From: Salegentibacter tibetensis
GTDB lineage: Bacteria; Bacteroidota; Bacteroidia; Flavobacteriales; Flavobacteriaceae
Direction: 5' to 3'
Length of the DNA: 64,000 nt
NCBI RefSeq assembly: GCF_020164485.1
Contig: NZ_JAIQZA010000024.1
Location: 1-64,000 of the forward strand
In this document: positions 23,084 to 32,591 of the stretch, piece after piece
Position numbering within the stretch: the stretch's first letter is position 1
Layout: each line of letters opens with the position of its first letter
Program-made: the position numbers and the translations under genes
Notes under the pieces: generated by a model
What the model saw: the letters and a program-made list of their open reading frames with translations, nothing else
Told to the model about the DNA's origin: nothing
The model's database searches: none

Positions 23084-23367
23084 ATGAGTAAATTATCTGT
23101 AAAGCAAGCTCTCCTTGATTTATTGTTGTCGATGTTCATCTTCCAAAAGTCGCTAAAAATTATCCTGAGTTTAAGGATCTAATTCATTTCATCATAAACC
23201 ATAAATCGATAGTTAGCGATGATATTGCTTACCCTAGTATTGGGGAAGCTGCCGAAGCTACAAATATCGATTATAACAAAATTTTAAAGCATACAAACTC
23301 TAATAATATATTAATAAATCACGGTCTTGTAGAGGACCAAAAAGCTTTATATATTCTTGGTGTGTAA
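23084..23367 (+). pseudogene. Small frameshifted protein remnant
   Basis: ATG 23084 starts MSKLSVKQALLDLLLS; a shift near 23130 continues as DVHLPKVAKNYPEFKDLIHF and INHKSIVSDDIAYPSIGEAA to a stop at 23367, about 92 residues in all. Family unknown; the segment EAAEATNIDYNKILKHT looks like a small helix-turn-helix. A more decayed copy (INHKF, DDDIAYP) lies at about 25258-25380. Confidence 0.5.
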
Positions 23368-23572
23368 ATATAGGGTTATCCCCCATATCTTTATAGGTAA
23401 GAATTGACTTACATTTATACTAGAAATTTTATCGAAAAGTAGTCACCCCACTTCACTATTTTTAGCTCCTAAAATTTTGCTCAAACTTGAGTACAATAGT
23501 TCTTTTTAGAGAACTGTGTATCTATATTATTAACCATTCTTAAATATTTTTTAATTAAAAAACTTTAGAGTT

Positions 23573-24925
23573 ATGAAAAATTTAAAACATTATTTTGCCG
23601 GTATCGCTGTTTTTGCGATGCTTTTTACATCCTGCAGTCAAGATGAAACTACTTCTGGTGAGCCCAAAACTGGCGATGAGGTAGCTACTATTTCTATAGG
23701 AGCACTGTTAAATGATTTTATAAGGAACCAGGAAATATCAAAACAGAGTGTACCTGAATGTTCTGAAGACGCACCGATGTATGCCAGAGTAATACTTACT
23801 CATGAACTGGGAGAAGAAGATGTAGTGGTTCCTATTAATTTTGATGGTACTACCTATTTTACCGATTATGATGAGGAGTTAGCAATTCCAATCCCTGCAG
23901 GACAAACAACCACAGCCGTAAGCCTAACTGATTTCTGGGTATATGCTGAAGAGCCGGGTGAAAGCACCCTGCCTATTTGGGTTTCGCCCACCGTAGGAAG
24001 TGAATATGCCAATTTTGTAAATCATGCATTACCACTAAATTTCGATTTACGCGCAGGTTCTAAAAAATATGTAGATGTAGAAGTTCTATGTTTTGATGAC
24101 CGTGATGTAAACTTATATGGTTATCAGTTCTTTGACCTGGTACCTGTACCACTTATGAAATTCAGTTTATTTGGAAACTTCTGTCTCTCAGAAGATGGTA
24201 GACATTATGTTGCAGGTTATACAGTAAACGTATGGAAAGGCTCTGATTCGTCTGGAGATTTACTTTATACTGAATCAAATGCGGTAGTAGAAGATGCCTC
24301 TACAGGAGACTACTATTCAGATCCATTAAGTTTCTGGTTGCCGGATACAGCGGCCATAGATACTTACTATTTTGAGATTACTTTAGATAATACCAATGAA
24401 TATAGTTCAGACGATGCAGGTCAGGTAATTCTTTCAGGACCAATCACCGATGATGAAATCAAAATGTTCTACAATGGTGATGATGCCACAATGGAGTATT
24501 ACCACTTTAGCTACGGCTGTGGAAGCGATAACCCGCCACCATTTGATGATCCAAGAGTTGAAGCTAAACGTTATAAAGCCTGTCTGAAAAATTTAGGTGA
24601 TGCCAATGCTGTTGGATTTGCATACCTGAAATTAGAAGGAAACCAATTAACGGCTACTACAGCAGCTACCGAACTTACTGCCGGAGATGTTCCACAACAT
24701 ATTCATGAAAATGCATCTTGTGAAAATTATGGACCAGCAATTTGGACTCTGGATTATGCTGGAGATGTTTGGCCAGAAGCCGATGCATCAGGAAACTTAT
24801 TCTATACCAGAACCTTTACCTTAACCAATGCAGAGGTAACTGCTGCTAATATTGAAAATAGAACAGTGGTATTTCACGAGCCTGATATGACGCCCGTTGC
24901 TTGTGGAGAATTCGATGAGTATTAG
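23573..24925 (+). CDS. Hypothetical lipoprotein, 450 residues
   Basis: Signal peptide and lipobox near residue 21 (FAMLFTSCSQDE). The mature protein is acidic and beta-rich with several cysteines (SVPECSEDAP, VEVLCFDDRD, FGNFCLSED, YGCGSDNPPP). The C-terminal third (DDPRVEAKRYKACLKNLGDA) looks like a separate domain. No family recognised; probably a surface-exposed lipoprotein. Upstream DNA and the first codons recur at 27614-27791, and the downstream flank recurs at 28113-28290, so this locus was duplicated and the second copy lost its gene. Confidence 0.78.
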   Translation: MKNLKHYFAGIAVFAMLFTSCSQDETTSGEPKTGDEVATISIGALLNDFIRNQEISKQSVPECSEDAPMYARVILTHELGEEDVVVPINFDGTTYFTDYDEELAIPIPAGQTTTAVSLTDFWVYAEEPGESTLPIWVSPTVGSEYANFVNHALPLNFDLRAGSKKYVDVEVLCFDDRDVNLYGYQFFDLVPVPLMKFSLFGNFCLSEDGRHYVAGYTVNVWKGSDSSGDLLYTESNAVVEDASTGDYYSDPLSFWLPDTAAIDTYYFEITLDNTNEYSSDDAGQVILSGPITDDEIKMFYNGDDATMEYYHFSYGCGSDNPPPFDDPRVEAKRYKACLKNLGDANAVGFAYLKLEGNQLTATTAATELTAGDVPQHIHENASCENYGPAIWTLDYAGDVWPEADASGNLFYTRTFTLTNAEVTAANIENRTVVFHEPDMTPVACGEFDEY

Positions 24926-24933
24926 AAATAATT

Positions 24934-24970
24934 AAAAGGTGTCCCAATTATGGGATACCTTATTTTTTAT
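24934..24970 (+). terminator. Terminator after the 450-residue lipoprotein gene
   Basis: AAGGTGTCCCA-atta-TGGGATACCTT followed by ATTTTTTATT, 9 bp after the stop codon. Confidence 0.7.
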
Positions 24971-25441
24971 TCCAAAACATAAATTTGATCTTGAATACCG
25001 GTAGGGAAAAAGATCAAATTACAGGAGTATATAGTACGCAGTTTAATCGCGAATTTAACGATTCATAGAGGATTAATTATCCTTAATGATTACATAAGTG
25101 GTACTAAAAACTCCAATAAAAAGCAGGAAACTTCGTTTTCTGCTTTTTTTTATGATCTCACCTGATCGAATAATCGTTATGGAAGAAATTCAATGTATGA
25201 CACATTTTTAGTACTAATTTTTATTGTGCAAATTCAATACTTTCCTTGCTTTTATTGAATGATCCTCTAAAGAGTTAAATCAGTTCATTATAAACCATAA
25301 ATTTTAGGTTGATGATGATATAGCTTACCCTTGTGGACCGAAGCGGCAGAAGTTACGAACATCGATTGTAACAAAAGCAGAAATCAAACTAGCAAGATAT
25401 ATGGCCTTAGGTTTTCTTTAATTGTCAGCCATATAAAGATG
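24971..25441. other. Duplicated flank and gene remnant
   Basis: Bases 24984-25156 recur at 28113-28290 at high identity, including ACCGGTAGG and CGCGAATTTAACGATTCATA, ending in a terminator hairpin (25119-25152: AAAGCAGGAAAC / GTTTTCTGCTTT). Bases 25258-25380 are a decayed copy of the small remnant at 23084-23367. Confidence 0.65.
25119..25152. terminator. Terminator hairpin, copy 1 of a duplicated flank
   Basis: AAAGCAGGAAAC-ttc-GTTTTCTGCTTTTTTTT. A second copy lies at about 28254-28288. Confidence 0.7.
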
Positions 25442-26194
25442 TTATTTCGTTAAGGTATTAAGCTTTTTATTCAAAGAAAACAGTTCTCGTTTTAAAAGGT
25501 CAACAGATTCTTCTAATTCCTTGATTTTTCCGGTGGAAACAATTTGATGATGAGGAACCAGGTTACTGCTTATTTTACCAAGCACTACCATGAGCTGTTT
25601 AATATCAACTTTTTTTACTTTATGCAACCCTTTTTCCTGGGGATTATCACTTTCTACCAATAAGTAATCCGGGTTATCATCTAACCGCAGCCTCTTGATA
25701 ATAGTTTTGTTTTTTGTGATTATAAGTACAATGGCACCATCAATAACTTTATCTATTTTCTGTTTCTGGCAAACCACAATATCATTTGGCAAAAGTGTGG
25801 GAGACATGCATTCGCCTTCCACTTCAAAAAGGTTTTGGTCCAAAGTTGGGTTGAACCCGGGGATGCGGTACCAATCATACTCATCATAATAGTGATTTTC
25901 TTCAAAATTTTTTAAAAATCCTGCGTGGGCCGTATCTTTTACCAATGGGATAAAACCATTGTTCGGGGAAATCTTAATTATTGATTTCTCACCTTTAAGG
26001 ATAAAATCGGTAGTTACATTATAGAGTTTGCTTAAATTAACAATATGGCTTATCGCGATACGATTTCGGGAATTTTCGATTAGGGAATAGGCAGCCTGAG
26101 AGATATAAAGTCTTTTGGCCACGTAATCTTGTGATAACTTGTTTTTTTTTCGTAACTCTTTAATTCTTTTTCCTATCGGGGCAACATTTTCCAT
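25442..26194 (-). CDS. XRE/S24 LexA- or CI-like regulator with Cys at the catalytic Ser position
   Basis: A 250-residue repressor-like protein. An HTH_XRE spans about residues 9-65 (KNKLSQDYVAKRLYISQAAY); a possible Ala-Gly cleavage pair lies at 91-92 (TAHAGF); the S24 peptidase-like domain follows with VEGECMSPTLLPNDIV, where GDSM is normal, so Cys129 replaces the usual nucleophilic Ser; the general-base Lys is Lys167 (TIIKRLRL). A coiled-coil tail ends the protein. It may bind its own upstream region, degenerate copies of which follow at 26433 and 27301. Confidence 0.85.
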   Translation of the reverse strand: MENVAPIGKRIKELRKKNKLSQDYVAKRLYISQAAYSLIENSRNRIAISHIVNLSKLYNVTTDFILKGEKSIIKISPNNGFIPLVKDTAHAGFLKNFEENHYYDEYDWYRIPGFNPTLDQNLFEVEGECMSPTLLPNDIVVCQKQKIDKVIDGAIVLIITKNKTIIKRLRLDDNPDYLLVESDNPQEKGLHKVKKVDIKQLMVVLGKISSNLVPHHQIVSTGKIKELEESVDLLKRELFSLNKKLNTLTK

Positions 26195-26399
26195 ACTTAA
26201 AAAGTGATTTTTAGGGTTGAATTATATTAAATTATAATTAATTATTATATTAAATTAATAATTAAAGTTAATGGAGTGTTAATTTAATGTGATAGCTAAT
26301 TATCTTTAGAAGTGGTTACATTTTATTACTAATCATCGTAATATATTAAGACTTGAATTTAAACTTACTTTTACTTACGAATCCTTCAACTTTTTATAT

Positions 26400-26720
26400 T
26401 TGGAATTTTTTATAAACGAAAATTCAGCCCGAGAGATAACAAGCTTTTTTTTGGTTACCTAATCACGTCATTTATTTTCGGAACTTTTTAATTCATTTAC
26501 TATTGCGGCGGCACCTCTTTTCATTCTAAAAATAGATTTTTATTTTTTTATGATTAATAATAATAAAAATGAAAATAAATTGGTTAAACGGTTGTTAAAT
26601 TTTTTCTATGTTGCTTATTTCGTAGAGATCTGGTTACATTCAATCATTGCTATTAACCAACCTAAATATTTAAAACTTGATTTACTTTACCTTTTACCTA
26701 CGAATCCTCCGGCTTTACAT
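26400..26720. repeat. Degenerate copy 2 of the regulator 5' end and its upstream DNA
   Basis: The block (from about 26433) matches, with many changes, the first codons of the XRE regulator on the - strand (GATAAC.AGCTTTTTTTT, AACTTTTTAATTC) and then the upstream AT-rich block ending GGTTACATTCAATCATT ... CTTTTACCTACGAATCCT. It carries no intact gene. Confidence 0.6.
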
Positions 26721-27123
26721 AACAAATTCGAATTTGTTAGAACATTACAGTTCTCTTTTGGGCAGAGCTGAAAACACAGGTGAGGTTTTAGAGAATGACA
26801 GCATCTCTATACGAAAGGGTTTGCGTGAAACAATAAAACTTGAGTTAATGGAATGTATAGATGGATCTTATTTTGCAAATAAGAAGTGCCCTCTTAACCA
26901 GGCCAGTATTTCTTGTTTACTATCTTTTGTATGGATTGACACTTTTCTTCAGCATCTTTTTTTCATCGCTCCCAGTGAATGGGATAAATGTTATAAATGT
27001 GAATTAGAGAATGTTAGCCAGTATCATGATTTATTATATACCGAAAACCTTCCGCGCAACATAAACGAACTGCTGCTTGTGCAGAAAGCAAAAATTGAGA
27101 ACTATTTGATTGAAGATTTATGA
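26677..27123 (+). CDS. Small hypothetical protein, start uncertain
   Basis: A frame of up to 148 residues, but the beginning overlaps the degenerate repeat, so a start at ATG 26848 (91 residues) or a TTG at 26821 is more likely. The C-terminal part (CPLNQASISCLLSFVWIDTF to YLIEDL) looks like a helical soluble protein; no family is recognised. It is followed by a good terminator. Codon use looks genuine, but this may be the tail of a larger gene truncated by rearrangement. Confidence 0.4.
   Translation: MIYFTFYLRILRLYITNSNLLEHYSSLLGRAENTGEVLENDSISIRKGLRETIKLELMECIDGSYFANKKCPLNQASISCLLSFVWIDTFLQHLFFIAPSEWDKCYKCELENVSQYHDLLYTENLPRNINELLLVQKAKIENYLIEDL
26721..26738. promoter_or_regulatory. Perfect 18-bp palindrome
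   Basis: AACAAATTCGAATTTGTT is fully self-complementary and lies upstream of the possible start at 26848. It could be an operator for a dimeric regulator such as the nearby XRE protein. Confidence 0.4.
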
Positions 27124-27160
27124 TGGGCTGTTAACGATTGGGGCATTAACAGTCAATCAA

Positions 27161-27190
27161 AAACCTCGAAGTATTCTTCGAGGTTTTTTT
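27161..27190. terminator. Terminator hairpin
   Basis: AAACCTCGAAGTA-TTCTTCGAGGTTTTTTT; 38 bp after the stop of the small protein. Confidence 0.75.
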
Positions 27191-27613
27191 ATCTATAAAT
27201 CTCAAAATTTAAAATCTTGTTTGGCAATTGATTAAACTCAGGCATTTACTCCTTTAGCGATTCGTAATAGTACTAAGAATTTTTTCTAAGTGAATATGCA
27301 ACTTGAGATAAAAAGTTTTTCGGAGCTCTTTAATTCTTTCTACTATTGCGGCAATTTTTTTCTTTAAAAGTTTCGATATATTTTATATAATTCAAGTTAT
27401 CAAAATTTAGGAATGATCATTTTTTATAATTTATGATAATAAAAATAAAAGCACCTTAGTTAAACGTGTGTTAATTTGTTTTTACTGATGATTATCTTGT
27501 AAGAATGTGGTTACATTCAATTATTATTATTATTAACCAACTTAAAATATTATAACTTGATTTATTTTGCCTTTTACTAGATCGGCTTATTTCCATAGCT
27601 TTTTAGAAAAAAA
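27191..27613. repeat. Degenerate copy 3 of the regulator 5' end and its upstream DNA
   Basis: From about 27297: GAGATAAAAAGTTTTTCGGAGC, CTTTAATTCTTTCTACTATTGC, then GTTAAACGTGTGTTAATTTG, GGTTACATTCAATTATTATT and CCTTTTACTAGA, matching copies at 26090-26400 and 26433-26720. No intact gene. Confidence 0.55.
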
Positions 27614-27753
27614 GACTTACATTATAATAGAATTTTATCGAAAAGTAGTCACCCCACTTCACATGCTTTTCAGCACACCAAAGAGTAAAATAGTTCTTTT
27701 TACAAAGTCGAATATGGATTATTAACCATTTTCAACTATAACAATTTAGAGTT

Positions 27754-27981
27754 ATGAAAAATTTAAAATATTATTTTGCTGAGATCGCTGTGGCAAAATT
27801 TCGGATTCTGTTATTAGGCCTATCGATAGGATGCTATTTAATAAGCTTTTTATGCTTAACCTATCTTGATACTCTCTTTAATTCTTATAAATTCTTTTTA
27901 GTCGGTTCAATTTTTTTAACCTTGTATTTCATTCAATACTTTCTACAATACCAAATACAGGCTGGTGAAAATTCTTTTTAA
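27754..27981 (+). CDS. Small chimeric membrane protein
   Basis: A 75-residue frame. The first 13 residues (MKNLKYYFAEIAV) and the upstream DNA copy the start of the 450-residue lipoprotein gene, then the sequence diverges into a protein with two membrane helices (about 17-37 and 48-66). It looks like a fusion created when most of the duplicated lipoprotein gene was lost. It may or may not be expressed. Confidence 0.4.
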   Translation: MKNLKYYFAEIAVAKFRILLLGLSIGCYLISFLCLTYLDTLFNSYKFFLVGSIFLTLYFIQYFLQYQIQAGENSF

Positions 27982-28601
27982 TCAGATTAGTCAAGATTAG
28001 AGGACACGGAATTTATGGAAAATATTGAAAACAGATTAGATTAACTATAAATTATTAATTAACAGTGCATTATCTTGGTAAAGCAGAGAAAAATTTTTAG
28101 ATTAAAGTAGAAATTGATCTTAAGTACCGGTAGGCTAGGGAAAAAGATCAAATTTCAGGAGTAAACAGTACGCAGTTTAATCGCGAATTTAACGATTCAT
28201 AGAGGTTTGAATTATCCTTAATGATTACATAAGTGGTACTAAAAACTCCAATAAAAAGCAGGAAACTTCGTTTTCTGCTTTTTTTATATGAACGGGGAAA
28301 TAACGGATCAAGCCTAAATATGTGTTTCCTGCCTGTGGAATAGGCTACCAGGACCACAAGAAGAACTATTTTTCTTTTTTTTCTTTCGATCCTTTTTCTT
28401 AAAATTTATTAATAAAATATACTAATTTTAACAGTTTTAATCCCTCATTGAGGGTTTAATTCCCCAAGGCCTGCCCGAATCATTCAGGCGGGCTTGCCTA
28501 GAAATTATAAAATAGTTTTCCAATTCATACCTCGTGGGCTTGCCCCGAGGTACTTGATTAAAATTATTATATTGAAGAAACCTACTATTTAACCAATTCA
28601 T
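27982..28601. other. Duplicated flank, terminator and dispersed repeat
   Basis: 28113-28290 is the second copy of the flank at 24984-25156, including its terminator (28254-28288). 28440-28562 is a dispersed repeat described separately. No gene found. Confidence 0.6.
28440..28562. repeat. Dispersed 123-bp repeat, copy 1
   Basis: Begins TCCCTCATTGAGGGTTTAAT, contains GCCTGCCCGAATCATTCAGGCGGGC and CCTCGTGGGCTTGCCCCGAGG palindromes, and ends CTTGATTAAAA. A second copy with few changes lies at 34431-34553. Confidence 0.8.
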
Positions 28602-29750
28602 ATGAAAAAAGCAGCCAAAATATTAAAACTCCGGAAGGAGAAGATCCTGAATACCTGGGAGAAGTCCGTGAAGGAAGAAACAAGAGCTTCAAATTTTACT
28701 AGCAGGATTGCCCTAAGGGATCACTTACCCCATTTGTTGGATGACATTAATAAAATAATGCATCGCTTAGAAAATTTTCTGGTAATCAGGGATAAAGAGC
28801 ATTTTGAAGAAGTCTATGAGCATTGTGTTCAGCATGGATGTCAAAGATCTTCTTCCTCTGGCTATACAGTAGACCAAGTCCTACGGGAATATATAGTTTT
28901 CCATCGCATAATAACTGAAACTTTGATGGAAGAAGATGCTTACACAACAGAAGTAGGAACCGTGCTGAAATATACTCTTGAGAATGCAATGCTGTTTTCA
29001 GTTAGTGCTTTCAGTAATTCCCTACAAGAGAAGCGACAAAAATTGATAGCGATTCTTGCTCATGATTTGCGTAATCCTATTTCAACCGCATATATGGCAA
29101 TAAGCTCTATAGAGCATGATCAGGAAAAGGAGCAACTTGAGGTAATAAAGAAGATGGCTAAAAGCAGTCTAAATAGATCTCTTGATCTAATTGAGGGACT
29201 GCTAGATTCTATAACGATCCAGGCAGGAGAGGGAATATTTATGGGTTTTTCTGAAATTAATCTTGTGGAGAGTGTTACATCTATCTATCAGGAGGCTTCG
29301 CAGATTTACTCCAATGAGATCAGATTAGAATGTGGTAAGGAGAAGATTATAGGGGTGTTTGATGAAATGATGGTTAGAAGAGTCCTCGAAAACTTTATAA
29401 GCAATGCAGTAAAATATGGAGAAGGGAACAAACCGGTTTCCATATTGGTAGAAAATTTCCAGAAGTCGGTTTCTATTCGTGTTCACAACTATGGAAAACC
29501 GATCCCTGAAGAAAAACAAAAAGAAATTTTTAAATTCTTGAACACTACCAATGGTAATAATGCCGGGGAATTGAGAAGTTACGGAATGGGACTTGCTTTA
29601 ATTAGAGCAGTCGCAGATGCACATGGTGGCAGTCTCGAGATTAAGAGTAACGAAAAAGAAGGAACTACCTTTTCAATAACTTTGAATAAAGCTAAAAATA
29701 TTCCCGGGAAGAAACGAGTTGCCTTAAATTTCTCTTACGACAATCTTTAG
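28602..29750 (+). CDS. Sensor histidine kinase
   Basis: A 382-residue soluble kinase. Residues about 5-140 are helical and resemble RsbRD-type sensor domains; the HisKA box is LIAILAHDLRNPIST (His154), and the HATPase_c shows the N box (VLENFISNAVKYG) and G boxes (GMGLALIRAVADAHGG). No membrane helix, so it senses a cytosolic signal. The cognate regulator is not adjacent. Start ATG 28602 follows a dispersed repeat by 40 bp. Confidence 0.88.
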   Translation: MKKAAKILKLRKEKILNTWEKSVKEETRASNFTSRIALRDHLPHLLDDINKIMHRLENFLVIRDKEHFEEVYEHCVQHGCQRSSSSGYTVDQVLREYIVFHRIITETLMEEDAYTTEVGTVLKYTLENAMLFSVSAFSNSLQEKRQKLIAILAHDLRNPISTAYMAISSIEHDQEKEQLEVIKKMAKSSLNRSLDLIEGLLDSITIQAGEGIFMGFSEINLVESVTSIYQEASQIYSNEIRLECGKEKIIGVFDEMMVRRVLENFISNAVKYGEGNKPVSILVENFQKSVSIRVHNYGKPIPEEKQKEIFKFLNTTNGNNAGELRSYGMGLALIRAVADAHGGSLEIKSNEKEGTTFSITLNKAKNIPGKKRVALNFSYDNL

Positions 29751-30209
29751 CTCTATCGAACCTGATTAATACTCTCTTTAATCGTTTGGTATTATTCATG
29801 TTTTTCTCCATTTCTACCAAGCAAAATCATAAAAGAGATAATTAATGTGCTTCCTGTTTTGGAAAACAAAAATCAAAATAATATCTCAATTCACACACAA
29901 TTTTTGAGAATGATCCAATTTGGATCAAGACCAATTGTTTTCTAAGCAAAAATGGTAGTTAATCTGTACAAAAAGAATTCTACATTAATCCTCTAAACGC
30001 TTTTATTTTTGTATTGAAGGATTTTACTGATGCGTTTGTACTTTTATCAATAAAGTTGAGTATGGACCTGTAGTTTAAGGTTAGGGTGTTGACAATGATA
30101 TTGAAAAAATGATGTGGCTGAAGTCACATAAATTGCAGAATGCCCTATTATCTCCAGAAAATGCTGTAAGGATCTCTTCAAAAGACTTTAGAAAAGCATT
30201 TTTAATCCC
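29751..30209. other. Intergenic stretch with a possible gene remnant
   Basis: About 460 bp. Between about 30090 and 30190 a stop-free stretch reads KMMWLKSHKLQNALLSPENA, which looks like a fragment of a coding sequence but is too short to name. A partial TCCCTTATTGAGG motif at about 30206 recalls the dispersed repeat. Nothing else seen. Confidence 0.45.
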
Positions 30210-32591
30210 TTATTGAGGTTTCACCAGAAAACAAGAAGCCAGGGTAAGAAAATAGGCAGTTGCAGCCAGTAACATCAGCACTGAAAATCCTACTTCTATG
30301 GCCAGTATGGTCGCCAGCGAAGCACTAACCACTGAAAGGCAACCATTGATACCCCAGGCCCAGGGAACAGCTTCTTCATTCCTTTGGGAAAGAAACTGCA
30401 ACCCCAACGGGAAAGGCATTCCCATTAAAAAGGAAGGAAGCCCTATGAGTACCAGGGAAAACAGGATTTTTCCCCAAATTGAAAACCCCATACCCATCTG
30501 CAACAGCCATTGCAAGCTCCCGGCATACACCAGCAAGAGCAAAACAATGAACAGCATAATTTTTCGAATGCCTGCAATTGATAGTTTTAAGCCTGAAGAC
30601 AACCAGCTTCCAAGTCCGGATAGGAGCAACATTCCACTTATTACAGCCGCTACCGAATATACCGGATGACCCAAATAAAGAACAAACCGCTGGATCAACA
30701 CTATTTCCACGAACATAAAACCCATACCCAGTCCGGAAAAATATATTAGGGTGAATCCTTTGTTCTTAATATTCTTTTTCAGCCGGAACAGGGGAAGGAG
30801 AATTAGCACAAAAGCCAGTAATAGCGACTGTATAAAAGTGACCCCCACAATGAGGTAACCCAGCTCAATAAAGGAAGCAGACTGATTCCCGAAGATTTCC
30901 TGCAAATGAGGTAAACTTTTTAATCGCAGGAATTGTGAAAAATAGGGTTTGTCGTCGGTGGCAGGACGCAGGTGAAAATCGTAGTTTTCATAAATGCTTT
31001 CCCTGTTGCCGGAAATAATGGAATCGGTAAGGCTGAACAGTACCTGGTCTTCCAGCATATTATACTGGTTTCGCTCTTCCGAAGTGATTCCCGGGAGCAA
31101 CATAGGGTCAAAATACAAATGATCGCAAAAATCGCGGACAGCCTGTACTTCTGCCTGAGTAAAAGCTGTTCTTTTTACCAGGAAGGTGAGGGTATTCCAG
31201 CTTCTTACGCTTACCAGATGCTGTTCCGGGTGAGAAATGCCTTTTTCGGCAAGGGTTTCAGAAATGGTGGCGGCAATCTTCAGGGGATTTCGGTAAGGAT
31301 AATCCAGCCATACGGTTATTTCAAAGAATCCGTCGGTTTCCAGCCGATCATAAATTAGGGAAAAGGCCCTGGTGGTGAGGAGATATTCTTCCTGCAGGGC
31401 TCCCAAACCGGCGGTTCCTCCAAAAGCGCCAATAGGCGGGAGACTAATAAGATCATAGGATTTTTCAGTTTGGGCGAGAAAAGACCGGGAATCCTGCTGG
31501 TACAAAGTTACAGCGTCATCACTGGCAAGTTTCGTTTGATTTTCCGCAAAACCGGTGACCAGCCGGTGGGATTCTACATGATCTATTTCAGCAGCACCTT
31601 TTAAGGAGGCATATTGGGTCCGCACTCCGGTGCCGGCATCCAGGACCAGCACTTTTTTATGCGTTGCCAGCTCCCAGGCAACGGCTGAAGTAGTATAATC
31701 AAGGATCCTGCTGTCCCCGGGAGATTTCAATACCGCACCGGCCCATTCCCCGTTGCTGAACACCGCATCGATCACCGGCACCTCCCCGGTAAAGGAAAGG
31801 CTTAAGCCGGGGGCATAGCGCAGCACCGGAGAAGTGATATATTGCACCCAGCCGTGCGGACTGTTAGCCGATTTTTCTATACGTGCTTTCGGGAGATCCA
31901 GGGTTTGACTCAAACTTTTGTATTGCGAAAGCCGTAAAGGTGTTGGAGAAGAAAATGTAAGAAGTATCAATATAACGGCTGTTATCCCTACAGAAATCAT
32001 CCATATTCGTTTTCTGTGGTGGGGAATAATCAGCAAGGCAGAAAGCAAGGATAAAAATCCGGTGATGTAAGGGATCTGCGTTGGTGAAGCCGCCCAAAAC
32101 AGGATAATAGCCGCCAGCCCTCCCAATCCTGAACCCGCCAGATTACTGAAATAAAGTTTCCCGATCCTGTTGGTATATTTAACGAAAACCAGTCCAATTG
32201 CAAGGGCACAAAAAAAGAACGGAATAAAAAAGAGCAGTTCATAAAGTAACAATTGCCATAACTGACTTCGCTCCACGAATAATAGATAGGTATCAAACCG
32301 GGCAAAAGGCTGTCCCGAAAGCCAGAGGATAAGCGGCATGAAGATACCGGTTAGCACCATGAACAATGGCAATAAATAGCCGATTCTGCTTAGTAAGTAT
32401 TTCCTAAAGAGTGCAATAAAAGTGCCTGCAGCACCAAACCCCAGCAGGGCGATTGCAATTACCATATAGGCAAAATGATACCACTGCACAATGGACAGGT
32501 ATTGCATCAGACTCAATTGGTAGGCAACCATAGACAGCGAAAGCAGGGCAATGGAAAACAACAACCGGTTGAAAGAGGAAGGGAATCTCAT
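30210..32591 (-). CDS. Membrane protein with spermidine-synthase-like domain
   Basis: A 793-residue protein. The N-terminal part (about 1-215) has six or so membrane helices; the middle (about 230-540) is a SAM-dependent aminopropyltransferase-like Rossmann domain (VLVLDAGTGVRTQYA, then DSRSFLAQTEKSYDLISLP); the C-terminal part again has several helices (FVEIVLIQRFVLYLGHPVYS). Such spermidine-synthase-like transporters are common and poorly characterised. The start codon overlaps the stop of the exported Pcm gene (TAATG), so the two are translationally coupled. Confidence 0.85.
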   Translation of the reverse strand: MRFPSSFNRLLFSIALLSLSMVAYQLSLMQYLSIVQWYHFAYMVIAIALLGFGAAGTFIALFRKYLLSRIGYLLPLFMVLTGIFMPLILWLSGQPFARFDTYLLFVERSQLWQLLLYELLFFIPFFFCALAIGLVFVKYTNRIGKLYFSNLAGSGLGGLAAIILFWAASPTQIPYITGFLSLLSALLIIPHHRKRIWMISVGITAVILILLTFSSPTPLRLSQYKSLSQTLDLPKARIEKSANSPHGWVQYITSPVLRYAPGLSLSFTGEVPVIDAVFSNGEWAGAVLKSPGDSRILDYTTSAVAWELATHKKVLVLDAGTGVRTQYASLKGAAEIDHVESHRLVTGFAENQTKLASDDAVTLYQQDSRSFLAQTEKSYDLISLPPIGAFGGTAGLGALQEEYLLTTRAFSLIYDRLETDGFFEITVWLDYPYRNPLKIAATISETLAEKGISHPEQHLVSVRSWNTLTFLVKRTAFTQAEVQAVRDFCDHLYFDPMLLPGITSEERNQYNMLEDQVLFSLTDSIISGNRESIYENYDFHLRPATDDKPYFSQFLRLKSLPHLQEIFGNQSASFIELGYLIVGVTFIQSLLLAFVLILLPLFRLKKNIKNKGFTLIYFSGLGMGFMFVEIVLIQRFVLYLGHPVYSVAAVISGMLLLSGLGSWLSSGLKLSIAGIRKIMLFIVLLLLVYAGSLQWLLQMGMGFSIWGKILFSLVLIGLPSFLMGMPFPLGLQFLSQRNEEAVPWAWGINGCLSVVSASLATILAIEVGFSVLMLLAATAYFLTLASCFLVKPQ

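Noticed and set aside
30298-31358. Plus-strand frames inside the spermidine-synthase-like gene
   Set aside because: They are antisense shadows of a well-supported gene.
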